Positions 10,531 through 19,182 of a stretch of DNA of 64,000 bases are shown piece after piece. Source of the stretch: CAVVPY01 sp963750295. GTDB lineage: Bacteria > Actinomycetota > Actinomycetes > Mycobacteriales > Jatrophihabitantaceae. Made by a program: the position numbers and the translations under genes. The notes beneath the pieces were generated by a model. It was not told the DNA's origin and searched no databases. It saw nothing but the letters and a program-made list of their open reading frames with translations. The first letter of the stretch is position 1; each line of letters begins with the position of its first letter. Location: positions 186,001 to 250,000 of the forward strand of contig CAVVPY010000001.1 in assembly GCA_963750295.1 (NCBI GenBank), read 5' to 3'.

Positions 10531-10955
10531 CCGAGCCCGAGCCCGAGCGAAGGCGCGAATGGGTGCCGCTGGTGCTGTTGTGCGCGAGCGCGGTGCTCTG
10601 CGGGCTGCTCAACGTGCTGCTGATCCCGCTCTATCTCGGCAGCGTCCTCGTACCGGTCGCGGTCGTGGTGGCTGTTGCCGTCAACGTGGCGTTGCCGACG
10701 TGGGGCTTCGCCCTGATCTCGGCGACGGCAGGCGCGGTCGCCCCGTTCGTGTGCTGGCTGGTGCCGGTGCTCGGGCTCGCGATGGTGCCCCGACCGGAGG
10801 GGGACGTCGTGGTGCTCGGCGGCGGCGGCCAGCAGTACGTGTTCTACGGCGTCCTGCTGCTGGGCTGCGTGGCCGGGTTCGGGTCGATCGTGCGCGCCAC
10901 CGGGTCGACGCGACCCGCGCCGCCGGCTCGCCGGCCGACGCCCCTCAGCCGGTGA
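10527..10955 (+). CDS. Small multi-spanning membrane protein next to mshB
   Basis: Protein of 142 residues with about four hydrophobic segments (LVLLCASAVLCGLLNVLLIP, VVVAVAVNVALPTWGFALIS and others) and a polar C-terminus. The GTG start overlaps the mshB stop (GTGA), so the two are co-translated. A similar small membrane protein follows mshB in many actinobacteria, including Rv1171 after Rv1170. Its function is not known. The linkage hints at a mycothiol-related or housekeeping role, but nothing in the residues shows a catalytic site. It overlaps the convergent gene at 10945 by 11 bases. Confidence 0.75.
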   Translation: MTEPEPERRREWVPLVLLCASAVLCGLLNVLLIPLYLGSVLVPVAVVVAVAVNVALPTWGFALISATAGAVAPFVCWLVPVLGLAMVPRPEGDVVVLGGGGQQYVFYGVLLLGCVAGFGSIVRATGSTRPAPPARRPTPLSR

Positions 10956-11487
10956 ACGGCTGGCGGTTGGCCTCGACGAGGGCGTGCTGGACCGCGGCGA
11001 CGGCCGCGTCGGGCATGTCGGACTCGACGAGTTCGGCGTTCGGGAACCGGGCGAGCTCGCGCTGCAGGTCCGCGACCGAGACGTGGCTGACCAGCAGCGC
11101 CACCGCCGTGCGGCCGGGCGGGACACTCGAGCGCAGCTGTTGCACGGTCTCGTCCTTCACCCCGGTGTCGACGAGCTTGGCGAACAACGCTCCGCCTCCG
11201 GCCGATGCCGCGCCGACCACGAGCCCGCCGATCGGGCCCCCGAAGATCGTGCCCAGCAGCAGTCCCCAGACCCCCGCGCCGACGCCCGCCTGACCGGGCG
11301 AGACATCGGTTGTCTCGCGGACGTGCGAGCTGCCGTCCTCGGCCCGGCTGATAAGAACCGCGTCGTGCAGTTGGATCTCCTCGCGCTTCTGCAGCCCGGC
11401 GACAGCGAGCAGGAACTCCTGCGCACGCAGGCCGTCCTCGAAGGAGATGACCAGCAGCTTGCTGTTGGCGGGGGGCTTGGTCGGCAT
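10945..11487 (-). CDS. DUF1269-like membrane-associated protein
   Basis: Protein of 180 residues with a soluble N-terminal half (LLVISFEDGLRAQEFLLAV, then KREEIQLHDAVLI) and a central Gly/Ala-rich hydrophobic hairpin (GVWGLLLGTIFGGPIGGLV) like glycine-zipper segments. A C-terminal alpha/beta part contains VALLVSHVS. This arrangement matches DUF1269 proteins, whose function is unknown. ATG 11487 lies nine bases downstream of the end of the acetyltransferase gene on the same strand, so the two probably form one transcript. Confidence 0.78.
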   Translation of the reverse strand: MPTKPPANSKLLVISFEDGLRAQEFLLAVAGLQKREEIQLHDAVLISRAEDGSSHVRETTDVSPGQAGVGAGVWGLLLGTIFGGPIGGLVVGAASAGGGALFAKLVDTGVKDETVQQLRSSVPPGRTAVALLVSHVSVADLQRELARFPNAELVESDMPDAAVAAVQHALVEANRQPFTG

Positions 11488-11496
11488 GCGCCCAGC

Positions 11497-12420
11497 TTAG
11501 GGCGCGCTGCGGTAGCGATAGTCGTGGTGCACCCAGAACCCGAGCTGCTCGTACAAGCGCACGGCCGGCAGATTGTCGCTGCTCACCTGCACGTAGCCGC
11601 GGGTGGCGCCGCGATCGCGTCCCCACCCGACCAGGGCCGTGATGATCGCCCGCGCGAGGCCGGTGCGGCGCACGTCCGGATCGGTCTCGACGGCGGTGAT
11701 GCCGAGCCAGCCGTCGTCGATCGTGCCCCGGCTGATCGCGAGCGTCCGCCTGCCGGCGCGAACCCCGGCGAAGCAGGCACGCTCGTGGCGGGTGAGCAGC
11801 CGCCGGGCGATCGGCTCTGCTCCGGCGCCGTCGCGGTAGCGCGCGAACCAGCCGTCGTCGGGCGTGCCGGACAGGTGGACCCGTCCGTCCGGCTCGGCCG
11901 GCACCTGGTCGAGGCGCACGGCCATGGTGTGGACGTCGGGCTCGAAGTGGTAACCGCGCTCGCCGAGTTCGGCGTCGAGCAGGCGGCGCGACTCGACCGG
12001 GACCAGCACGCGCAGCGGCAGCCGGCGCTCGGCGTACCACGCACGCGCCGCCTCGAGGGCCTCGTCCAGCGGGCGGCCGGGCGGGCGTAGCGGCAGCACC
12101 GAGTTGCCGCGACCGGTGAACCCGCCGGTGGCGCGCAACGTCCAGCCGCCGAGCTGCGCGGACTCCTCGGGCTGCCAGCCGGCCGCGGCGATCGCCTCGA
12201 GTGCGAGCTCGTCCGCCGTCGACGGCGGTGCGGGCTTGGCGGCCACGACGGACGCGAGCTCGACCTCGACCGGCCCCGAGCGGGTCTCGATCAGCGCGGT
12301 GTCCACGTCGAGGCGGACTAGGTCACCGACGACGTCGGCGTGCCTTGTTGGCTCGTGAGAGACAACACGGCGCACGGTCACGCGACGACCCGTCCAGCTA
12401 GGCTTCAGCACGAGCGGCAT
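11497..12420 (-). CDS. GNAT-family N-acetyltransferase with N-terminal SH3-like domain
   Basis: Protein of 307 residues. The first 65 or so residues form a small beta-rich domain (GRRVTVRRVV...HADVVGDLVRLD). A linker and a C-terminal GNAT domain follow, with the acetyl-CoA loop VRRTGLARAIITALVGWGRDRG near 250-270 and the closing NLPAVRLYEQLGFWVHHDYRY. The two-domain plan resembles M. tuberculosis Rv0428c. The acceptor substrate is unknown. It is divergent from the ferredoxin gene, with 64 bases between the start codons. Confidence 0.85.
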   Translation of the reverse strand: MPLVLKPSWTGRRVTVRRVVSHEPTRHADVVGDLVRLDVDTALIETRSGPVEVELASVVAAKPAPPSTADELALEAIAAAGWQPEESAQLGGWTLRATGGFTGRGNSVLPLRPPGRPLDEALEAARAWYAERRLPLRVLVPVESRRLLDAELGERGYHFEPDVHTMAVRLDQVPAEPDGRVHLSGTPDDGWFARYRDGAGAEPIARRLLTRHERACFAGVRAGRRTLAISRGTIDDGWLGITAVETDPDVRRTGLARAIITALVGWGRDRGATRGYVQVSSDNLPAVRLYEQLGFWVHHDYRYRSAP

Positions 12421-12484
12421 AATAGGGCCACGCGCCCCGCTCCGCCCCGACCTGGATCGAGCAAGCCGTCCCGGAGGAACCGCA

Positions 12485-12814
12485 GTGACCTACGTGATCG
12501 CCGAACCGTGCGTGGACCTGCTCGACAAGGCCTGCATCGAAGAGTGCCCCGTCGACTGCATCTACGAGGGCGGACGGATGCTCTACATCCACCCCGACGA
12601 GTGCGTCGACTGCGGCGCCTGCGAGCCGGTGTGCCCGGTCGAGGCGATCTTCTACGAGGACGATCTGCCGGACAAGTGGCGTGACTACACGCAGGCCAAC
12701 GTCGACTTCTTCGACGAGCTCGGCTCGCCGGGTGGCGCGTCGAAGGTCGGCAAGACCGACAACGATCCGGAGTTCATCAAGGTGCTCCCGCCGCAGGAGC
12801 AGGCCGAGCACTAG
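12485..12814 (+). CDS. fdxA: Seven-iron (3Fe-4S/4Fe-4S) ferredoxin
   Basis: Ferredoxin of 109 residues. The N-terminal cluster sequence CVDLLDKACIEECPVDCIYE and the second CVDCGACEPVCPVEAIF carry the cysteines for one [3Fe-4S] and one [4Fe-4S] cluster, followed by the typical C-terminal FFDELGSPGGASKVG. It serves as a low-potential electron carrier, for example to P450 enzymes or oxidoreductases. GTG 12485 follows a GGAGGAA ribosome-binding site. The stop overlaps that of the convergent secreted protein gene by four bases. Confidence 0.95.
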   Translation: MTYVIAEPCVDLLDKACIEECPVDCIYEGGRMLYIHPDECVDCGACEPVCPVEAIFYEDDLPDKWRDYTQANVDFFDELGSPGGASKVGKTDNDPEFIKVLPPQEQAEH

Positions 12815-13641
12815 CCCAACTGGGCCATCGTCGCGACGACCGCGCTGCGGTCGGCGGTCCCGGTGGTCCACCCGTCCGCGCGCGACCAACTCCGCCCGGC
12901 GAAGGCGACCCGGTCGATGCCGAGCCGGTCTGCGTTGGCGATGAACCACGCCGCCGTCTGCCAGCCGGCGCCCGGCACACGCACGGTCCGCCCGGACACG
13001 GTCACGTTCTTGACCGGGAGTTGCTCGCGCACCTGGCTGGCGACCTTGGCCGCCGACGCGACGACCGTCGGCTTGTCGAACGTGCACGTCACCGCGGCGG
13101 GACGGTCGCCCCGCAGCGCACCGGCCAGCACCGTGGCCTCGTCCTCGTGCTTGGCGTAGGCGCTGCCGTCGGCGGAGATCTGCACGGCCTGCACCGCGTC
13201 GGCGAGCGACTTCGCGCGCCAGCCGGGCACCTTGACCAACGCGTTCAGGAACTCGCGGGTCGCCTCGCCGACGTTGTTGAGCACCTTGGGGTCGCCCCCG
13301 CCCCAACCCTGCGACGGCCGCTGCTGCAGCACCCCGACCGAGTCGCGGTCACCCTCGCCCAGCGCGAGGTTGCGCAGCTTGCTTTCCTGCAGCCCCGCAG
13401 CGAGGGCGAGGATCGCGGCGCGCTCCGGCAGCGCCGGGACGAACTTGCTGACGGCGCCGACCATGGTCGAGGCCACGGACGCCTGCTCGAGGTCGAGTTC
13501 GTAGGCGCCGATGGTGCAGTGCGGGTTGCTGAAGTGCTGCTGCGCGACGTCCCAGATCTTGCGGAACCCGATCACGCCACCCGCCGCGACGAGTGCCGCC
13601 GCGACGACGAACACGGTGACGCGTACGGATCGGCGGGCCAT
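12811..13641 (-). CDS. Membrane-anchored or secreted protein with lysozyme-like segment
   Basis: Protein of 276 residues with an N-terminal hydrophobic anchor or signal (VTVFVVAAALVAAGGVIGF). The middle part AAILALAAGLQESKLRN followed by GVLQQRPSQGWG resembles the lysozyme/transglycosylase fold, with E86 in the position of the catalytic glutamate and GVLQQRP in place of the usual GLxQ. The last 120 residues are a separate alpha/beta region without recognised motifs. It lies three bases downstream of dapD, which makes precursors for the cell wall, so a peptidoglycan role is plausible but unproven. Confidence 0.7.
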   Translation of the reverse strand: MARRSVRVTVFVVAAALVAAGGVIGFRKIWDVAQQHFSNPHCTIGAYELDLEQASVASTMVGAVSKFVPALPERAAILALAAGLQESKLRNLALGEGDRDSVGVLQQRPSQGWGGGDPKVLNNVGEATREFLNALVKVPGWRAKSLADAVQAVQISADGSAYAKHEDEATVLAGALRGDRPAAVTCTFDKPTVVASAAKVASQVREQLPVKNVTVSGRTVRVPGAGWQTAAWFIANADRLGIDRVAFAGRSWSRADGWTTGTADRSAVVATMAQLG

Positions 13642-13644
13642 GCG

Positions 13645-14583
13645 TCAGGCGTTGTGGTGCAGGGCGTCGTTGAGGACGATGCCGGATCCGGTCCGCGGCC
13701 GCGCCTCGAGCGCGCCACTCACGCTGTTGCGCCAGAACTGCAGGCCGGACTGCCCGGACAGCTCGGCGGCCTTGACGACGCGCCCGTCGGGCAGCGTGAG
13801 CTTCGAGCCCGCCGTCACGTACGTGCCCGCCTCGACCACGCAGTCGTCGCCGAGTGAGATCCCGATGCCGGCGTTCGCCCCGATGAGGCAGCGCCGGCCG
13901 ATCGTGATCCGCTGCGTGCCGCCGCCGGACAGCGTGCCCATGATCGAGGCACCGCCCCCGACGTCCGACCCGTCACCGACGACCACCCCGGCCGAGATCC
14001 GTCCCTCGACCATGGACGTGCCGAGCGTGCCCGCATTGAAGTTCACGAAGCCCTCGTGCATGACCGTGGTTCCGACGGCCAGATGCGCGCCGAGGCGGAC
14101 TCGGTCGGCATCGGCGATGCGCACGCCGGTGGGCACGACGTAGTCGGTCATCCGCGGGAAGAAGTCGATGCCGAAGACCTGCACCGGGCCCTTGCGGCGC
14201 AACGCGACGCGCACCTTGTCGAAGCCCTCGACGGCGCAGGGCCCGACGTTGGTCCACACCACGTTGGCGAGGACGCCGAACATCCCGTCGAGGTTGAGCT
14301 GATTCGGCTGGACGAGGCGGGCCGAGAGCAGGTGCAGGCGCAGGTAGGCGTCCGGGACGTCCTTCGGCGCGGCGTCCAGGTCGATGTCGGTGCACACGAT
14401 GTCGACGCGGACGTCGCGGTCGCCGTCGACTCCGGTGAGCGCCGTCAGCGTGTGGTCGGGCCCGGAATCGACCGGCTGCGAGCCGAGTTCGGGAAAGGGG
14501 TACCAGGTGTCGAGCACCCGCCCGCCTGCTGCGGTCGTCGCGAGGCCGTAGCCCCAGGCGGTACGCGTGCCGTCCTCACTCAC
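13645..14583 (-). CDS. dapD: Tetrahydrodipicolinate N-succinyltransferase DapD
   Basis: Protein of 312 residues, close to the 317 of M. tuberculosis DapD. The N-terminal GYGLATTAAGGRVLDTWYP and the left-handed beta-helix hexapeptide repeats (GRISAGVVVGDGSDVGGGAS, RCLIGANAGIGISLGDDCVV) identify the actinobacterial form. It transfers succinyl from succinyl-CoA to tetrahydrodipicolinate in the lysine/diaminopimelate pathway. GTG 14583 is chosen because the N-terminus then matches the family. A longer open frame runs back into dapE and is not real. dapE is divergent, with 42 bases between the start codons. Confidence 0.93.
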   Translation of the reverse strand: MSEDGTRTAWGYGLATTAAGGRVLDTWYPFPELGSQPVDSGPDHTLTALTGVDGDRDVRVDIVCTDIDLDAAPKDVPDAYLRLHLLSARLVQPNQLNLDGMFGVLANVVWTNVGPCAVEGFDKVRVALRRKGPVQVFGIDFFPRMTDYVVPTGVRIADADRVRLGAHLAVGTTVMHEGFVNFNAGTLGTSMVEGRISAGVVVGDGSDVGGGASIMGTLSGGGTQRITIGRRCLIGANAGIGISLGDDCVVEAGTYVTAGSKLTLPDGRVVKAAELSGQSGLQFWRNSVSGALEARPRTGSGIVLNDALHHNA

Positions 14584-14625
14584 GCACGCAACAGTAACCG
14601 GCGCTGTTGAGTAGTCTTCGGGACC

Positions 14626-15693
14626 GTGCTCGATCTCGGGACGGACGCTGCAGCGCTCACGGCAGCGCTCGTCGACGTCGAGTCGGTGTCGGGGAACGAA
14701 GCCCACCTCGCCGACCTCGTCGAGACCGCCCTGCGCGGCCTGGACCGGGTGGCGGTCGAGCGCGACGGCGACGTCGTCCTTGCCCGCACCGACCTCGGCC
14801 GCGACCGGCGGGTGCTGCTCGCCGGGCACCTCGACACGGTGCCGATCGCCGGCAACCTGCCCGCGCGCACCTCGGACGGACGGCTGTACGGCTGCGGGAC
14901 GTCGGACATGAAGTCAGGTCTGGCGGTGATGCTCCGCGTCGCGCACCTGGTCGGGACGGGTGCTGTTGACCCCGCCGTCGACCTGACCTGGGTGTGTTAC
15001 GACTGCGAGGAGATCGAGGCCGCGCGCAACGGGCTCGGACGGCTCGCCCGCACGCGGCCCGAGGCCCTGGCCGGTGACCTGGCGATCCTGCTCGAACCCA
15101 CCGGCGGCACCGTCGAAGGCGGCTGCCAGGGCACGCTGCGGGTTGCGGTGCGCACGAGCGGCGTGCGCGCGCACAGTGCCCGCTCGTGGCTGGGGACCAA
15201 CGCGATCCACGAAGCCGGGACCGTCCTCGCCCGGCTGGCCGAGCACCGGGCGCGGGAGGTGGACGTGGACGGGCTCACCTACCGCGAAGGCCTCAACGCC
15301 GTCGCGATCAGCGGCGGCGTCGCCGGCAACGTGATTCCTGACGAGTGCACGGTCACGGTGAACTACCGGTTCGCACCGGACCGCTCCGAGGCCGACGCGT
15401 ATGCCTACGTCCAGGGCGTGTTCGACGGTTTCGAGGTCGAGGTGACCGACTCGGCGCCCGGCGCGCGGCCCGGCCTGGACGATCCGCTGGCCCGGGCACT
15501 GGTCGCGGCGACCGGCGGTCAGGCGCGCGCCAAGCTCGGCTGGACCGACGTGGCCCGGTTCGGCGCGCTGGGCGTGCCCGCGGTGAACTTCGGACCCGGT
15601 GACCCGAACCTGGCGCACACGCGCGACGAGTACGTCGAGCTCGCGCTGATCGGCGCTGCCGAGGCGGCACTCGTCCAGTTCGTCTCGTCGTGA
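14626..15693 (+). CDS. dapE: Succinyl-diaminopimelate desuccinylase DapE
   Basis: M20-family metallopeptidase-like hydrolase of 355 residues. Metal ligands are visible at H68 (AGHLDTVP), D94 (CGTSDMKSG) and the YDCEEIEA glutamates at 127-128, with a late histidine in NLAHTRDEYVE. It hydrolyses N-succinyl-LL-diaminopimelate to LL-diaminopimelate and succinate. The gene is divergent from dapD and ends with a GTGA overlap into the MOSC gene. dapC lies 20 kb away at 35371. Confidence 0.94.
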   Translation: MLDLGTDAAALTAALVDVESVSGNEAHLADLVETALRGLDRVAVERDGDVVLARTDLGRDRRVLLAGHLDTVPIAGNLPARTSDGRLYGCGTSDMKSGLAVMLRVAHLVGTGAVDPAVDLTWVCYDCEEIEAARNGLGRLARTRPEALAGDLAILLEPTGGTVEGGCQGTLRVAVRTSGVRAHSARSWLGTNAIHEAGTVLARLAEHRAREVDVDGLTYREGLNAVAISGGVAGNVIPDECTVTVNYRFAPDRSEADAYAYVQGVFDGFEVEVTDSAPGARPGLDDPLARALVAATGGQARAKLGWTDVARFGALGVPAVNFGPGDPNLAHTRDEYVELALIGAAEAALVQFVSS

Positions 15694-16226
15694 TCGTCGC
15701 GGCAGTCGCGCGCACCGCCGCGCACCGCTTCTCGAAGGCGCCGGCCCCACAGATCACGCTGCTCGAAGGACTCGGCGTCGAGGACGACGCGCACGCCGGG
15801 GTCACCGTCCAGCACCTGTCGCGAATTCGCCGCGACCCGACCCTGCCCAACCTGCGGCAGGTGCACCTGATCCATGGCGAGCTGCTCGACGAGTTGATCG
15901 CCGCCGGGTTCGACGTCTCGCCCGGTGCGCTGGGCGAGAACGTCACCACGCGCGGTCTCGACCTGCTCGCCCTGCCCACCGGCACGCGACTGACCCTCGG
16001 GGCTGAGGCCGTCGTCGAGATCACCGGCCTGCGCAACCCGTGCGCGCAGCTCGACGGTCACCGGGCCGGCCTGCTGGCTGCCGTCCTGGGCCGGGCCGAG
16101 GACGGGTCGCTGATCCGCAAGGCCGGCGTGATGTCGGTCGTGGTCCGTGGCGGAGTGGTGCATGCCGGCGACCCGATCAGCTGCGACCTGCCGCCCGGCC
16201 CCCACCGACCGCTCGAGCCCGTCTAG
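15690..16226 (+). CDS. MOSC-domain protein
   Basis: Protein of 178 residues, a stand-alone MOSC domain. The conserved cysteine is C118 in ITGLRNPCAQLD, preceded by GALGENVTTRG, both typical of the YiiM/MOSC family that binds molybdenum cofactor or handles sulfur. The GTG start overlaps the dapE stop, implying co-translation, although no lysine-pathway role is evident. Substrate is unknown; YiiM-type N-hydroxylated-base reductase activity is one possibility. Confidence 0.88.
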   Translation: MIVAAVARTAAHRFSKAPAPQITLLEGLGVEDDAHAGVTVQHLSRIRRDPTLPNLRQVHLIHGELLDELIAAGFDVSPGALGENVTTRGLDLLALPTGTRLTLGAEAVVEITGLRNPCAQLDGHRAGLLAAVLGRAEDGSLIRKAGVMSVVVRGGVVHAGDPISCDLPPGPHRPLEPV

Positions 16227-16236
16227 CGTCTGCGGT

Positions 16237-17022
16237 GTGACCGGCAACTCGCACCCCGACGAGCACCGGCGCGGCCCGGTGGTGCTGCGCCGATCCCAGA
16301 TCAAGGGCGGCACGACCGACCAGCGGCTGCTGGACTCGCGCGGCCCGTCGGACTGGCTGCACACCGACCCGTGGCGGGTACTTCGCATCCAGAGCGAGTT
16401 CGTCGAGGGATTCGGCGCGCTGGCCGAACTGCCCCGCGCGGTCTCGGTGTTCGGTTCGGCCCGCACACCGCGCGATCACCCCGAATATGCCGCCGCGCGA
16501 GAGCTCGGCGCGGCGCTGGTCGAGGCCGGATTCGCGGTCATCACCGGCGGCGGGCCGGGCACGATGGAGGCGGCCAACCGCGGCGCGTCCGAGGCCGGTG
16601 GCGTGTCGGTCGGGCTCGGGATCGAACTGCCGTTCGAGCAGCGCCTCAACGACTGGGTCGATGTCGGCGTCAACTTCCGGTACTTCTTCGCGCGCAAGAC
16701 CATGTTCGTCAAGTACGCGCAGGCGTTCGTGATCATGCCGGGAGGCTTCGGCACGCTGGATGAGACCTTCGAGGCCCTGACGCTGGTGCAGACGACCAAG
16801 GTGACCCGGTTCCCGGTGGTGCTGTTCGGCACCGAGTACTGGGGCGGGCTCATCGATTGGCTGCGCGGGTCGGTGCTCAGCGGCGGCAAGATCGCCGAAG
16901 CCGACCTCGACCTGCTGTGCCTCACCGACGACGTCGCCGACGTGGTGGCCCACATCGTCGCGGCGGACGGTGCGCGCGCCGAACACGGCGAGCACGGCCA
17001 GCCGGCCGAGCGCGAGGCCTGA
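16237..17022 (+). CDS. LOG-family Rossmann-fold protein (TIGR00730 type), first copy
   Basis: Protein of 261 residues. The nucleotide-binding GGGPGTMEA (104-112) and the LOG signature PGGFGTLDE (168-176) are present. LOG enzymes cleave nucleoside 5'-monophosphates of the cytokinin type to base and ribose phosphate. An extended N-terminus of about 65 residues (VLRRSQIKGGTTDQRLLDSR) distinguishes the long actinobacterial branch. It is followed by a second, shorter LOG protein with a TGATG overlap. The real substrate in this bacterium is not known. Confidence 0.88.
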   Translation: MTGNSHPDEHRRGPVVLRRSQIKGGTTDQRLLDSRGPSDWLHTDPWRVLRIQSEFVEGFGALAELPRAVSVFGSARTPRDHPEYAAARELGAALVEAGFAVITGGGPGTMEAANRGASEAGGVSVGLGIELPFEQRLNDWVDVGVNFRYFFARKTMFVKYAQAFVIMPGGFGTLDETFEALTLVQTTKVTRFPVVLFGTEYWGGLIDWLRGSVLSGGKIAEADLDLLCLTDDVADVVAHIVAADGARAEHGEHGQPAEREA

Positions 17023-17603
17023 TGGCAGCGATCTGCGTGTACTGCGCGTCCTCGGACGCGATCGACGAGTTCCACTTGGCTCTCGCCGATGAGGTCGGCG
17101 CGCGCCTTGCGGCCGGTGGGCACAGCCTCGTGTCCGGCGGTGGCCGGGTGTCGATGATGGGCCGGTTGGCCAACGCCGCCCGGGCGGGCGGTGCGCGCAC
17201 GATCGGCGTGATTCCCGAGCACCTGATGCGCTACGAGGTGGCCGACACCGACGCCGACGAACTCGTCATCGTCGACACCATGCGGCAGCGCAAGCAGATC
17301 ATGGACGAGCGCTCGGATGCGTTCCTGGCCCTGCCCGGAGGCCTGGGCACCCTCGAGGAGTTGTTCGAGGTGTGGACGTCCGCGGCGCTGGGCATGCACG
17401 CCAAACCGCTGGTCGTCCTGGATCCCGCCGGGCACTACGAGCCACTGTTCGGCTATCTCGACGGCCTGCTGTCACGCGGTTTCGTCCGGCGCGAGGCGCT
17501 CGACCGGCTCGGCCGCGCCCTCGACGTCGACGAGGCGTTCCGGCTGATCGAGGCGGCGTGTGCCCCGGTCAGCCCAGCGCGCGCGCGAACAGCGCGTCCT
17601 TGA
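17022..17603 (+). CDS. LOG-family cytokinin-riboside-phosphate phosphoribohydrolase-like protein, second copy
   Basis: Protein of 193 residues, the standard LOG length. It has SGGGRVSMMG at 38-47, where most members have GGGxxGLMG, and the catalytic PGGLGTLEE at 105-113. M. tuberculosis Rv1205 is the nearest known relative by context, since Rv1205 lies just upstream of the DivIVA/tag block there too. The start overlaps the first LOG gene. The 3' end overlaps the convergent SDR gene by 35 bases. Confidence 0.9.
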   Translation: MAAICVYCASSDAIDEFHLALADEVGARLAAGGHSLVSGGGRVSMMGRLANAARAGGARTIGVIPEHLMRYEVADTDADELVIVDTMRQRKQIMDERSDAFLALPGGLGTLEELFEVWTSAALGMHAKPLVVLDPAGHYEPLFGYLDGLLSRGFVRREALDRLGRALDVDEAFRLIEAACAPVSPARARTARP

Positions 17604-18387
17604 CCACGGTGGGCGAGAGTGAACTGCCGATCAGCTGGACGCGGCCGCTGAGGCCGACCTGGTAGCGAGCCCGCGGCCGGTCAGCGGTCAGGGCCCGCTC
17701 GATGACGGCGGCGACCCGCTCGGGTGGCACGGCCAGCCGTTGCATCATCCGAAGCGAGCGCCGCGTGCGCGCCAGGTGACCGGCGTAGAGCTCGGCGTGT
17801 GCCGGTGTCATCCGCGCGACGCTCGCGTCGTGCTGCTCGAGCGCGTTGGTCCAGATTTCGGTGCGGACGGCGCCGGGTTCGACCAGGACGACCGGCAGGT
17901 GCCACCGCCGCAACTCGACCCGTAGCGCATCGGCCAGACCTTCGAGCGCGTACTTGGAGGCGTTGTAGGCACCGGTCATCGGCGACGACACCCGCCCACT
18001 GAGGCTCGACACGAACACCACCCGCCCACGGTTGGCACGCAGCCCGGGCAGGGCAGCCTGGGTGACGGCAACCTGACCGACCACGTTGACGTCGAACTGC
18101 CGCCGCAGGTCGGCCAGGCTCAGCGCCTCGACCGGACCGTCCAGCACGTAGCCGGCGTTGTTCACGACGGCATCGAGCGGGCCGAGGTCGGCAATCCGTG
18201 CGACGTCCTCGCCGGAGGTGATGTCGAGCCGCAGCGGCCGGATCGTCGGGCCGCCTTCGGCGACCAGCGCCGCGCCATCGGCGTCCGAACGCACGCCGGC
18301 GTGCACCGTCCAGCCCTTGGCCGCGAGCCGGAGCGTGGTGACCCGACCGATCCCGCGGGAGGCGCCGGTCATCACAATCGTGGGCAT
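17569..18387 (-). CDS. Short-chain dehydrogenase/reductase
   Basis: Classical SDR of 272 residues with TGASRGIG (7-14) for dinucleotide binding, NNAG (76-79), N101 and the catalytic Y141-x3-K145 in YNASK. The C-terminal 80 residues (RMTPAHAELYAGHL...) are of the type seen in actinobacterial oxidoreductases acting on lipophilic or steroid-like alcohols. The substrate cannot be read. It is transcribed leftward four bases after the crotonase gene, probably as one unit. Confidence 0.9.
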   Translation of the reverse strand: MPTIVMTGASRGIGRVTTLRLAAKGWTVHAGVRSDADGAALVAEGGPTIRPLRLDITSGEDVARIADLGPLDAVVNNAGYVLDGPVEALSLADLRRQFDVNVVGQVAVTQAALPGLRANRGRVVFVSSLSGRVSSPMTGAYNASKYALEGLADALRVELRRWHLPVVLVEPGAVRTEIWTNALEQHDASVARMTPAHAELYAGHLARTRRSLRMMQRLAVPPERVAAVIERALTADRPRARYQVGLSGRVQLIGSSLSPTVVKDALFARALG

Positions 18388-18391
18388 GGGA

Positions 18392-19123
18392 TTACCTCCG
18401 TCGGGTGGGCAGGCCAGCGCCGTCGCGCTGGAACTGCATCAGCAGGTCGTTCTCGTAGGCCACCCGCCGGGCGGTGCCGTCGAGCTCGCGGAACATTCGC
18501 TTGAGCGTGCGGATCCCGTCCGGGTGCTGGCCGGCGATCTGCCCGGCCAGCTCGAGCGCCACGGACTCCGCGCCCGCCGCGGTGGCGGTGCGGTGCAGCA
18601 GGCCGAGCGCGTCGGCCTCGGCGGTGCGCACGACGCGGCCGGTGAGGACGAGATCCTTGGCCCGGGCCACCCCGACCAGCGGCGTGAGCCGGGCGGGTCC
18701 GACCGGAACGCCGAGCCGGGCGCCGGCCCAGGCCAGCTTGAGGTTGTCGCCGCCCACCCGAAGGTCGGCGCCGGCCACCAGCTCGGCGCCCGCGCCCACG
18801 CAGTTACCGACCGCGACCGCGATGATCGGGACGGGGAACACGTCCAGCCAGGTGTAGAGATCCGTGAACGCCGACATCCGGGCCACCGCGGCATCCCGAT
18901 CGAGTTGCTCGCCGACATCGGCACCGGCGCACAGCGCGGCCGTGTCGGTGGTCGAGAGCACCAGGGCGCGTAGCGAGCCATCGGCGGCGAGGTCGGCGAA
19001 AGCAGCATTGAGGGCGGCGAGGGTCGGCGAGTCGAGCGCATTGCGCTTCTCCGGTCGGTTGAGCCGCACGACCGCGACATCCTCGCGCCGCTCGCGCAGC
19101 ACCGGGCCGGTATCAGACGCCAC
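18392..19123 (-). CDS. Crotonase (enoyl-CoA hydratase/isomerase) family protein
   Basis: Protein of 243 residues. The CoA-binding/oxyanion-hole segments ALCAGADVGEQ and NCVGAGAELVAGADLRV are present, so the fold is secure. The first hydratase glutamate is kept (GAGAE), but the second, normally in a QPEIxLG context, is replaced in WAGARLGVPVG. Simple hydratase activity is therefore doubtful; isomerase, thioesterase or hydrolase chemistry is possible. GTG 19123 is 59 bases from the divergent DivIVA-domain gene. It probably shares a transcript with the SDR gene. Confidence 0.88.
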   Translation of the reverse strand: MASDTGPVLRERREDVAVVRLNRPEKRNALDSPTLAALNAAFADLAADGSLRALVLSTTDTAALCAGADVGEQLDRDAAVARMSAFTDLYTWLDVFPVPIIAVAVGNCVGAGAELVAGADLRVGGDNLKLAWAGARLGVPVGPARLTPLVGVARAKDLVLTGRVVRTAEADALGLLHRTATAAGAESVALELAGQIAGQHPDGIRTLKRMFRELDGTARRVAYENDLLMQFQRDGAGLPTRRR

Positions 19124-19182
19124 GCGGTGCAGTCTGGCAGCCAGGACCGCCCCGCCTCACCCGGACGTGACACGATTAACGC

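Noticed and set aside
13645..14829. Longer dapD with 81 extra N-terminal residues
   Set aside because: The extension overlaps dapE on the other strand and has no family similarity; GTG 14583 gives the standard N-terminus.
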